DNA from: DATFKA01 sp042095835
Lineage (GTDB): Bacteria > Bacteroidota > Bacteroidia > Chitinophagales > Saprospiraceae
Direction: 5' to 3'
Assembly (NCBI GenBank): GCA_042095835.1
Contig: JBELML010000134.1
Span: 1 to 17,618, forward strand
Length of the DNA stretch: 17,618 bases
Shown here: positions 7,126 to 13,870 of the stretch, one piece after another
How the letters are laid out: the number at the start of each line of letters is the position of its first letter
Numbering within the stretch: the stretch's first letter is position 1
The notes under the pieces: generated by a model
The model's input: only the letters and a program-made list of their open reading frames with translations
Database searches by the model: none
What the model was told of the DNA's origin: nothing
Program-made: the position numbers and the translations under genes

Positions 7126-8124
7126 ATGAAACTTTTCAGGTACTTTGCCTTATTATCTTTTTTATGTGCTACTTTCTTTGCCCAAGCTCAAATTTATCAC
7201 ACCAACCCGACTGTTAAAAAGCTTCGAAGGCCAATTCAATCGGCTAATGTTTTTAAGAATATTTGTAAGAATGACTTTCCATTGAACCTGAGTACTGCCG
7301 TAGTGCGGAACGGAGCACACCAACCCACAAATCTGGCTAGTTTAGCGATATCTGGAAATCGCCTAGTCGTCAGAAATATTTCAAACCGCTCAATTACGGA
7401 ACAAGATCATATTTGGGTAAATATACCTTTTAAGCCAGGTTACCCTTCATCATATATTACTGGCTTAGAGTTTAAATATGTCAACCGTACCTATCCCAAT
7501 CGAGATCCAAGGCATACCTTCATTTCACAGCATCGAGTGGTACAAGGTACAAACCCTTTCCAAGGTGCAGTCCGATTAGATAATGCTAAAAATTTACATA
7601 ATTCAGGTATGCAGATGAGCCGTCCGTTTAATGGAAAATTTGCTTGTGGGAATGACTATAAGACGGTCTCTTTCAAAGTAATTATGAATGCAGGAGATGT
7701 TATTGAAATCAGTAATATCAGTGTCATCTTTGACTGCTCAATTCGGCCTCAGGAATTTCAGTGTCCACCACATACGACACCTGATCCACAGATTAGTTTA
7801 GACAAAATAACGCCTGAAAGCCAATTTAAACGCTACCACATTAAGGTTAATAACTACGCATCGTTTCCAAACTATCTGTTTGAGCTTGCGCCTACCTTGC
7901 CTTCCTGTGGCCTGAATAACCATGCTTCTAGGTCTTGGGTAGAAATTGTTGATGAGAATTATAAAAAGCTTTATGGATATTGCGCTATGCAAAAATCAGC
8001 AGACCTAGCAAAGGTGTCTTTCATCGTTGAATACGGGAAACCGCTACCCAAGCGCGTACGTGTTATCATCCGAGATCGGGCTTGTAACGGCTCTTATCGC
8101 TCCAATTGGATTAATCTTCCATAG
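7126..8124 (+). CDS. Secreted protein of unknown function, cysteine-containing
   Basis: A 332-residue protein not recognised as a known family. It has a clear Sec signal peptide: MKLFR, a hydrophobic core to about residue 18, and a likely cleavage after Ala21 in FFAQA|QIYH. The mature part appears rich in beta strands with few long helices. It contains seven cysteines (47, 174, 204, 213, 261, 286, 320), which fits disulfide bonding outside the cytoplasm. A proline-rich break near CPPHTTPDPQ (213-222) seems to split it into an N-terminal region of about 180 residues and a C-terminal region of about 110 that may be an Ig-like or other beta-sandwich fold. No lipobox and no C-terminal type IX sorting domain are visible, since the protein ends directly in SYRSNWINLP. 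It is a single-gene unit: the upstream neighbour is divergent and a strong terminator follows 34 bases after its stop. Confidence 0.75.
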   Translation: MKLFRYFALLSFLCATFFAQAQIYHTNPTVKKLRRPIQSANVFKNICKNDFPLNLSTAVVRNGAHQPTNLASLAISGNRLVVRNISNRSITEQDHIWVNIPFKPGYPSSYITGLEFKYVNRTYPNRDPRHTFISQHRVVQGTNPFQGAVRLDNAKNLHNSGMQMSRPFNGKFACGNDYKTVSFKVIMNAGDVIEISNISVIFDCSIRPQEFQCPPHTTPDPQISLDKITPESQFKRYHIKVNNYASFPNYLFELAPTLPSCGLNNHASRSWVEIVDENYKKLYGYCAMQKSADLAKVSFIVEYGKPLPKRVRVIIRDRACNGSYRSNWINLP

Positions 8125-8157
8125 CTCATGCTCTATAAAGAAAATGGAGTACACTTC

Positions 8158-8190
8158 AGGATTACTAGACCTCAGTGGTTTAGTAATCCT
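8158..8190 (+). terminator. Rho-independent terminator after the secreted-protein gene
   Basis: AGGATTACTA (8158-8167) pairs perfectly with TAGTAATCCT (8181-8190). The stem extends inward by a G-T wobble and three Watson-Crick pairs to a five-base TCAGT loop, and is followed by TGTTTT. It sits between convergent genes; the T-run favours the plus-strand gene. Confidence 0.8.
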
Positions 8191-8200
8191 TGTTTTGAAA

Positions 8201-8485
8201 TCAACTTTCAACAACCTTCACACCTTTCCAAAAAGCAACATAACCTTCAATATTTTTAGCCGCATCTTTAGGTGCGGGATAATACCAAGCGGCATCCACA
8301 TTTTCTTTACCATTAACCGCTAGCGTATAATAAGAGGCTTCCCCTTTCCAAGGACAGGTGCTGTTCTTTTCCGAGGATTTGAAGTAAGCCTGCTTGATGG
8401 CACTTGGAGGGAAATAATGGTTCCCTTCTACGACGATGGTGTCGTTACTTTCTGCTATCACTTGATCGTTCCAAATGGCTTGCAT
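8201..8485 (-). CDS. DUF427 domain-containing protein
   Basis: A 94-residue cytoplasmic protein covering the whole DUF427 domain. Typical features are MQAIWNDQVIAES at the start, the central YFPPSAI segment, the hallmark TCPWKGEASYY (about 42-52) and the closing AWYYPAP and VAFWKGVKV segments. The ATG at 8485 is chosen over the in-frame TTG at 8509 because the family begins at this point. The biochemical role of DUF427 is not established. The gene starts 48 bases after the stop of the upstream serine hydrolase gene on the same strand, so the two may be co-transcribed, although no functional link is evident. Confidence 0.88.
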   Translation of the reverse strand: MQAIWNDQVIAESNDTIVVEGNHYFPPSAIKQAYFKSSEKNSTCPWKGEASYYTLAVNGKENVDAAWYYPAPKDAAKNIEGYVAFWKGVKVVES

Positions 8486-8533
8486 GTTGTGTTTTTCTTT
8501 TAGTAACAAACAAGCTCACCTTTTGATCAGTAC

Positions 8534-10207
8534 CTATCTGTTTTTCTTAAACCATAAGTTCCGAACTCTTCCATTAGATACTCTGATCCCATTGATAGCA
8601 CCATTCGCGGCGCGTACGACTTGGACATCATTGAAGAAATACGCCGTACCCATTAATTTGCTTTTCGAGACAGGTACTAGCTGAAACTCATCGTGGCGCT
8701 GGTGTTGTACTTTGTACTGATCACCATCTTTAGAAATATGGTATTCGGTATCTAATTCAGGACTGTAGTAGGTGCCTTCAAGCCCTTGCAATTGATCAGT
8801 AGCGACCAATTGTACACCTCGATAATTATCTGGCCCAAATTTGATCCTAGTGCGAATGGGTGTGCCTTCTAGAAATTGTATTTTGATAGGTGCGTCATCG
8901 CTCACAAATGTGGTAGGAGACAGGGGGTAAACCGGTAGGGCTTGTGGGAGTTCCTCTTCGGCATAAATATACAGTTGATTCCCTTTTTTACTCAACTCTA
9001 CGACGACGCCATCTACAAAATATTTTCCTACAAAGGGCGTAATCTCTGCTTCTGTGAGTTCAATCTTTTTCTCCTCTTTATCGACTACTATAGTCGGTTG
9101 TTTAGGTTCTTTCGGAATGGGAAACTTGTTTTCTAATATTAGATCTGCTATAGCAAAAACCTTGGATTGTGGCCCCGCTGAGGAAAAATTACTCAAAACA
9201 ATAATGCCCATCTCCTCATCGGGAAAGTAGACCATATTCGAACGGTAGCCTCCTACAGAACCACCATGAGAAAAACGTCGAAGACCTCTATATTTCCCGA
9301 CACCAATACCTAGGGCATAGCTTAATATTTCGTCATTATTTAAAATGCCGGGAGTAGTGAGTGTTTTAATACCTTCTTTTCCTCCTAGTGTCGGCTCTCT
9401 AAAGTTATTCAACCATTTGCCTAGGTCTTCTATAGTGGTATATACGTTGCCATTGCCCATATAAGTCCAATACTTTAGAGGTTGGCGAAAACCAGTAGCC
9501 GCACTTCCATCGTAGCTGGTAGCAGAGTTCTTGTGGATGATTTCCAGGTCTTCGCGGTAGGTGGTATTTTTCATACCTAGTGGCTCAAAGATATTCTCCT
9601 GCGTCCAATCTTGAAAGGTCTGTCCGCTTATGCGCTCCACGATAGCGGTCGCTAGGTTGAAACCAGAATTGCAGTAGAGGTACTCTGCTCCGGGATCGAA
9701 GTTGAGTTCTTTTTGCATACTGATAAAGCGTAGGAGATCGTCGTTGGTCATAGATTCTCCTTCGCGCCAGCCAGCCATCGCAAGAATATTCTGGAAGTTT
9801 CGTAAACCACTGGTATGCGTCATCAGATGACGGAGCGTAATTTTTTTGCCAAAATCGGGGACTTCTGGTAGATGCTTTTGTACCTCATCATCGAGCGAAA
9901 GTTTGCCTTGCTGCTCCAATAGCACCAAGGAGTAAGCAGTGATTTGTTTAGAAACGGAGGCAATATTAAAGATGGTATTGGTTGTATTGGGAATGTCGTA
10001 CTCCAAACTAGCCATACCAAAAGCTTTAGAATAGATGATTTTTCCATCTTTAAAAATGCCTACTGCACCACCTGGTGTATGGGTGCTGTTCCAAGCCTCG
10101 AATTGCGCATTGATCTCTTGTATTTGAGCATTGTCCAGTTGTTGGGCGGAGAGGGTAGTTTGTACAAGTAAGAAGCCAAGTAAGAAGAGTTTGCCGAGTT
10201 GCTGCAT
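8534..10207 (-). CDS. Secreted serine hydrolase, class C beta-lactamase family
   Basis: A 557-residue exported enzyme of the beta-lactamase class C / penicillin-binding protein-like family. A signal peptide (about 1-21, cleavage likely in TTLSA|QQ) precedes the catalytic domain (about 30-355). The three active-site motifs are present: S-x-x-K as Ser84-Val-Ser-Lys87, Y-x-N as Tyr178-Cys-Asn180, and His314-Gly-Gly in FSHGGSVGGY, which replaces Lys-Thr-Gly as in many esterase and peptidase members. LRHLMTHTSGL (about 125-135) is the usual conserved segment after the nucleophile. The C-terminal region (about 380-557) is a beta-rich extension found in long members. Such proteins act outside the cytoplasm as D-amino-acid peptidases, esterases or, less often, beta-lactamases; the substrate cannot be decided here. 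No DUF3471 or membrane segment was clearly recognised. It is followed closely by the DUF427 gene. Confidence 0.88.
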   Translation of the reverse strand: MQQLGKLFLLGFLLVQTTLSAQQLDNAQIQEINAQFEAWNSTHTPGGAVGIFKDGKIIYSKAFGMASLEYDIPNTTNTIFNIASVSKQITAYSLVLLEQQGKLSLDDEVQKHLPEVPDFGKKITLRHLMTHTSGLRNFQNILAMAGWREGESMTNDDLLRFISMQKELNFDPGAEYLYCNSGFNLATAIVERISGQTFQDWTQENIFEPLGMKNTTYREDLEIIHKNSATSYDGSAATGFRQPLKYWTYMGNGNVYTTIEDLGKWLNNFREPTLGGKEGIKTLTTPGILNNDEILSYALGIGVGKYRGLRRFSHGGSVGGYRSNMVYFPDEEMGIIVLSNFSSAGPQSKVFAIADLILENKFPIPKEPKQPTIVVDKEEKKIELTEAEITPFVGKYFVDGVVVELSKKGNQLYIYAEEELPQALPVYPLSPTTFVSDDAPIKIQFLEGTPIRTRIKFGPDNYRGVQLVATDQLQGLEGTYYSPELDTEYHISKDGDQYKVQHQRHDEFQLVPVSKSKLMGTAYFFNDVQVVRAANGAINGIRVSNGRVRNLWFKKNR

Positions 10208-10280
10208 GGTAGATGGTAGATTATTGTAGCATTTAAAATAAGGAATATATGCTTACAAAAGAGAGATCCTCGCTTTTAAA

Positions 10281-10322
10281 ATTAGAGGATGAAAATCGGC
10301 AGGCGGATTTTCATCCTCTAAT
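10281..10322. repeat. 17-bp perfect inverted repeat with 8-base loop
   Basis: ATTAGAGGATGAAAATC at 10281-10297 is the exact complement of 10306-10322, with loop GGCAGGCG. The minus strand continues TTTAAAAG after the stem. It could terminate transcription entering the serine hydrolase gene from upstream, but it lies about 400 bases beyond the permease stop codon and has no clean T-run. Confidence 0.85.
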
Positions 10323-10438
10323 GCGATAGATTTCACAGCTGATGGCCTATGCATCTAGTTAGGGCAAACGCATCAAATTACCCTGTAATTTTTTATAATT
10401 CCTGCTGAAACTCCAATTCAAAACCGCTCTAGCATCTT

Positions 10439-10457
10439 TCCCGAATTTACTTCGGGA
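10439..10457. repeat. TCCCGAA/TTCGGGA hairpin
   Basis: TCCCGAA (10439-10445) and TTCGGGA (10451-10457) are complementary around TTTAC. A related hairpin with TCCCGA/TCGGGA arms lies at 16067-16086, also intergenic, suggesting a family of small palindromic elements. Confidence 0.6.
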
Positions 10458-10503
10458 TCATTCGATACAAAAACGAAGCAAAAAAATCTTGCCTAGCCAA
10501 ACT

Positions 10504-10610
10504 CGTTCCACTCGAACAGTGCCTAGGCGGCATCCCGCACCTCGCTTATCACCTTTTTCACACTTAATTTCGAGTAACAAGTATTTCTTTTTAATGTGTT
10601 TGCCCTAGCA
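10504..10610. repeat. Dispersed intergenic repeat, copy B
   Basis: This is the second copy of the element at 1-120, about 86% identical over 107 columns by hand count and lacking 13 bases present there. It keeps the GCCTAGGC palindrome and the TTTTTnACACTTAATTTCGAG segment. It lies 114 bases downstream of the permease stop codon; copy A lies about 54 bases downstream of the exporter stop codon, in the same relative orientation. Confidence 0.75.
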
Positions 10611-10661
10611 TCTAGTGGGCTTTAAAGAAGGCTATTGATGGATTTTGTATAGCTAATCCTT

Positions 10662-10685
10662 TCTCTATTCAACAATAAATAGAGA
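10662..10685 (-). terminator. Possible terminator hairpin after the permease operon
   Basis: TCTCTATT (10662-10669) pairs with AATAGAGA (10678-10685) around an eight-base loop, 38 bases past the stop of the minus-strand permease gene. There is no T-run on the minus strand after it, so termination is uncertain. Confidence 0.35.
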
Positions 10686-10723
10686 TTCTCCATTGGGTCT
10701 ATTATTCTGGTTTTTATATTATC

Positions 10724-13339
10724 CTAGGAAGTCGACTTCAAAGATTGTACTGGATTCGCCAAGGCCGCACGGATCACTTGCAGACTAATCGTCAGCAGGG
10801 TGAGTAGGATAGCGAGGATGAACGCAATAACAAATATCTGAATCGTAAGATCGATATGGTATTCAAAAGTATTTAACCATTTTGTCATATAGTGATAAGC
10901 AATTGGTATCGCTATAATGCCTGCAATACTTACCAGCACAAGAAACTCTCTAGTCAACAACTGCCAAAGTGAAAAGACGGAGGCGCCCAATACTTTGCGA
11001 ATACCAATCTCTTTGGTCCGCCGCTCTGCTACGAAGGCGATCATACCAAATAAGCCAAGACAGCTAATCAAGACCGCTAAAGCGGTAAAGAAACCTGCGA
11101 GCTTTCCTACGCGTTCTGCCCCTTGGAACTTTCGAGCATAATCTTCATCCATAAAACGGTAGGAGAAAGGCGTTACTGGATCATACTTCTTAAACACCGT
11201 TTCGATTTTAGCAATATCTGAGGAAGCAAAACTGGGTTTCAACTTGAGGGTGGCCACGTTTGAACGATCATAGTCGATAAAAAAGAACATCTGTCGAGTT
11301 GGCCTATAAGGAGATTGAGTGATCATGTTTTTTACTACACCGATTATGGTGACGTACTCATCATCGCCCCATTTTAGCTGCTGACCAATCGGATTTTCAA
11401 AGCCTAAATAGTCTATCGCAGCTTCGTTGATGACAATGGCCGAAGAATCCGTTACAAACTCTTTGTCGAAATCGCGCCCTTTAATGATCTCCCAGCCGAT
11501 GGTTTTACCAAATTCATGGCTCACCCGCATCGTCACAAACTCTTCTTGCATAGAAGGATCTTTGCCTTCCCAATCAAAGCCGCTATTCGTAGTGAAGGTG
11601 CGCGTGATAAAAGATTCTGACTTGGCCACCTCTTCTACGATGCCTGTTTGTAAAAGCTCATTGCGGAAAGCATCAAAGCGCTCATTTATTTCATCGCTAG
11701 CAATGAAACTACTCAACAAGCGAGATTGGTCATAACCGATTGGCCGGTTTTTAGCAAATTGTATTTGCTGGTACACCACTATAGTTCCATTGATCAGAAC
11801 GATAGAAACCACAAACTGAATGGTCACCATAATCCTTCTTGGTAGCACCGCACTTCGACCCGAACTGATACTTCCTTTCAGTACCTTCACAGGGATAAAA
11901 GAAGATAAGAATAAAGCCGGATAACACCCTGCCAGTAGTCCCGTCATTAAAGTAACTCCAAGACCAAATAACCAGAAGTAAGGATTTGCCCACCAACCCG
12001 TAATGGCTTTGCCAGCTACCTCATTAAAAAACGGCATCAGTAGGAAGACCAGTAATATAGAGCACACAAAAGCGATGAAAGCAATGAGGATGGACTCTAC
12101 AAAAAATTGATTGGTGATCTGTGAACGTTGAGAGCCCAGGGTTTTTCGGACGCCAATCTCCATTGCTCTTTTTTCGGATCGAGCAGTACTTAAATTCATA
12201 AAATTGATACAGGCCAGTAGGAGTACAAATGCCCCAACAATACCGTACAGCCATACGTATTCAATCCTTCCGCCTGCTTCCTTACCTTCGACGAAGCGAG
12301 ACCTCAGGTGCCAATTCGACATTGGATGTAAAAATAAGGCAGGTTGCAGCCGCTCGGCGCTACTTGGCTCAATATTATCCCGTTTTACATCCTTGATAGC
12401 TGTAGCGGCTTGTTCTAGTTCTACCTGATCTGCTAGTTGTACGAAGGTTTGAAACCAACTATTACCCCAGCCTACCCATTCTGGTAGTCCCTTCTCATAC
12501 AAGTCCCAAGAACCAAAAAAATGAACACCATCAAAAGTAGAATTATCCGGGATGGTTTCGTAGACACCAGCAACTTTTACGAGGTGCTTATTATTTAGTT
12601 TGAGGGTTTCGTTCATGGGATCTTTGTCCCCAAAGATGGCGGTAGCCGCCCTTTCAGAAATTAGAATAGAATAAGGATCTTCTAAGGCGGATCGATCCCC
12701 ACTCACCATTTTCAAGGAGAGCATTTCTGGTGCGACGGCTTCCATAAAGATACCTTGCTGATTTAGACTATTATTCTCGTAGGTGAAAGTATGCTCATTG
12801 ATGAAGTTTGCACGACTGACGTATTTGAAGTAGTCGCCGTATTTCTCTCTTAGTTCAGGAGCCAGTTGTTTGGCTTGGTTGGTCCAGGTTTGGATTTTAC
12901 CATCAAAATTCTGGTTTTGCATGACGCGGGCGATGCGATCATAGTTGTCGTGGTATTTATTATAAGAAAGCTCATCAGATAGCCATAAACTGATGAGGAC
13001 CACCACCGCCATACCAATAGCTAGGCCACTGATATTTAGGATGGAGTAGGTTTTGTTTTTAATCAGATGTCGCCAGCTGATTTTAAAATACTGTTTTACC
13101 ATTGTCGGATGATTTAAAAAAGATCGATTAAATAATGGTCTGATAATACCTGGCCTAAAAAGGAGGAGTACATCGAGCCAAAAAAGGAGACGTGCTTGCT
13201 TCAGTCCCTTTTCTTCGATGTTGGATTCAAAATGCTCTAGAAGATCTCCTTCGATATCTCCATGATAGTCAGGTTTACAGAACCAGCTAAATATCTTTAA
13301 GGCGAGTGTTGGTGGGTGATTTTTTGTTGTTGAGGCCAT
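10724..13339 (-). CDS. FtsX/MacB-type ABC transporter permease with N-terminal prefix domain
   Basis: An 871-residue inner-membrane protein when started at the ATG at 13339. Residues 1-80 form a soluble prefix (PPTLALKIFSWFCKPDY, then HGDIEGDLLEHFE) of the 'permease prefix domain' type found in PadR-linked permeases. Two MacB-like halves follow. The first has a helix at about 98-121, a large extracytoplasmic MacB_PCD-type domain to about 355, and three more helices with the conserved EIGVRKTLGS after the first of them. The second half repeats the pattern and contains ERRTKEIGIRKVLGAS near its end. This is the eight-helix plan of mechanotransmission permeases that drive export or lipoprotein/peptide handling using a separate ATPase. 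No ATPase gene is present in the window. The start overlaps the padR stop by one base (TAATG), indicating translational coupling. An upstream in-frame start would lie inside padR and extends past the family's start, so it was rejected. Confidence 0.9.
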   Translation of the reverse strand: MASTTKNHPPTLALKIFSWFCKPDYHGDIEGDLLEHFESNIEEKGLKQARLLFWLDVLLLFRPGIIRPLFNRSFLNHPTMVKQYFKISWRHLIKNKTYSILNISGLAIGMAVVVLISLWLSDELSYNKYHDNYDRIARVMQNQNFDGKIQTWTNQAKQLAPELREKYGDYFKYVSRANFINEHTFTYENNSLNQQGIFMEAVAPEMLSLKMVSGDRSALEDPYSILISERAATAIFGDKDPMNETLKLNNKHLVKVAGVYETIPDNSTFDGVHFFGSWDLYEKGLPEWVGWGNSWFQTFVQLADQVELEQAATAIKDVKRDNIEPSSAERLQPALFLHPMSNWHLRSRFVEGKEAGGRIEYVWLYGIVGAFVLLLACINFMNLSTARSEKRAMEIGVRKTLGSQRSQITNQFFVESILIAFIAFVCSILLVFLLMPFFNEVAGKAITGWWANPYFWLFGLGVTLMTGLLAGCYPALFLSSFIPVKVLKGSISSGRSAVLPRRIMVTIQFVVSIVLINGTIVVYQQIQFAKNRPIGYDQSRLLSSFIASDEINERFDAFRNELLQTGIVEEVAKSESFITRTFTTNSGFDWEGKDPSMQEEFVTMRVSHEFGKTIGWEIIKGRDFDKEFVTDSSAIVINEAAIDYLGFENPIGQQLKWGDDEYVTIIGVVKNMITQSPYRPTRQMFFFIDYDRSNVATLKLKPSFASSDIAKIETVFKKYDPVTPFSYRFMDEDYARKFQGAERVGKLAGFFTALAVLISCLGLFGMIAFVAERRTKEIGIRKVLGASVFSLWQLLTREFLVLVSIAGIIAIPIAYHYMTKWLNTFEYHIDLTIQIFVIAFILAILLTLLTISLQVIRAALANPVQSLKSTS

Positions 13340-13674
13340 TAGCTTAGTTTGAGATTCAAGTCGATCTGAGGCATAGCATCCCAAAGGTTGTTGCGGGTCT
13401 CTCTGGAGTAGTTCAAGGCTTGATAGCCATGAGCTGTAAGACGAAAATAGAGCTTAGGTCGGCCTCCTCTTTTGCTGTTCGTTTCGCCTTGTTGTGATTT
13501 GAGATAGCCCTTTTTTTCCATTCGGCGGAGGCTGGTTTGCAGCGCTCCAACGCTCACTTTTCGGTTGAGTCGAGTTTTGATATCCTCTTTGATAGAGACC
13601 CCATAGGCATTATCTCCTAGGATACCTACGGTCAATAAAACGACTTCTTCAAATTCTCCAATTCTGTATTTCAT
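13339..13674 (-). CDS. PadR-family transcriptional regulator
   Basis: A 111-residue winged-helix regulator covering the whole PadR domain. It starts MKYRIGEFEEVVLLTVGIL and contains the conserved AYGVSIKEDI (about 23-32) and the recognition region VSVGALQTSLRRMEKKGYL (40-58). The wing is basic, KRGGRPKLYFRLTAHG (68-83), the usual G-R-x-x-x-Y-x-L-T-x-x-G end of the domain. The C-terminus is short, so it belongs to the compact subfamily that dimerises through a single C-terminal helix. PadR proteins usually repress neighbouring transporter genes and release DNA on binding a small molecule. It is the first gene of an operon with the permease, its stop overlapping the permease start by one base. 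Two 23-base direct repeats just upstream are the natural candidate for its operator. Confidence 0.92.
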   Translation of the reverse strand: MKYRIGEFEEVVLLTVGILGDNAYGVSIKEDIKTRLNRKVSVGALQTSLRRMEKKGYLKSQQGETNSKRGGRPKLYFRLTAHGYQALNYSRETRNNLWDAMPQIDLNLKLS

Positions 13675-13676
13675 GG

Positions 13677-13742
13677 GTTAATTCTTGTTTGTAGTATTGT
13701 AAAGTAACATAATTTTTGAGTTAATTCCTAATTGTAGTATTG
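13677..13742. promoter_or_regulatory. Pair of 23-base direct repeats upstream of padR (candidate PadR operator)
   Basis: Copies at 13677-13699 and 13720-13742 agree at 20 of 23 positions. Both begin GTTAATTC and end GTAGTATTG, with differences only in the middle. The period is 43 bases, about four helical turns, so the copies would face the same side of the DNA. The first copy begins three bases from the padR start codon. Both lie in the 196-base region shared with the divergent permease gene, where one regulator could control both sides. Confidence 0.6.
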
Positions 13743-13749
13743 ATTGAGG

Positions 13750-13757
13750 TAGATTTG
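13750..13757 (+). promoter_or_regulatory. Candidate -7 element for the plus-strand permease
   Basis: TAGATTTG matches TAnnTTTG exactly. The nearest upstream TTG (13732-13734) leaves a 15-base spacer, slightly short of the usual range, and lies inside the second direct repeat. The leader would be roughly 110 bases. Confidence 0.35.
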
Positions 13758-13870
13758 CCCTGTCTCATTTGGCTTTTTATAGAAATAATAACTCAAGGCT
13801 TCCTAGAAATAATCATTAAGCCAACAACTTCCTTTATATTTAAATTTTACCACCCTATACACCCGATAGA

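Larger units (their letters stand above)
10208..10723. other. Gene-free stretch rich in inverted repeats and repeat-family DNA
   Basis: These 516 bases lie between two minus-strand genes. No credible reading frame was seen. From left to right they hold a 17-bp perfect inverted repeat (10281-10322), a TCCCGAA hairpin (10439-10457), the second copy of the dispersed repeat (10504-10610) and an 8-bp hairpin (10662-10685). The promoter of the serine hydrolase gene should lie near the left edge, but no TAnnTTTG match was found there. Confidence 0.7.

Noticed and set aside
8486..8509. Eight-residue N-terminal extension of the DUF427 protein from a TTG codon
   Set aside because: The domain begins at the ATG at 8485, and the extension lies in the short spacer after the serine hydrolase gene with no supporting signal.
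13339..13384. Earlier in-frame start for the prefix-domain permease
   Set aside because: It would lie within padR and add residues not expected for the family, whereas the ATG at 13339 overlaps the padR stop as TAATG, a classic coupled start.
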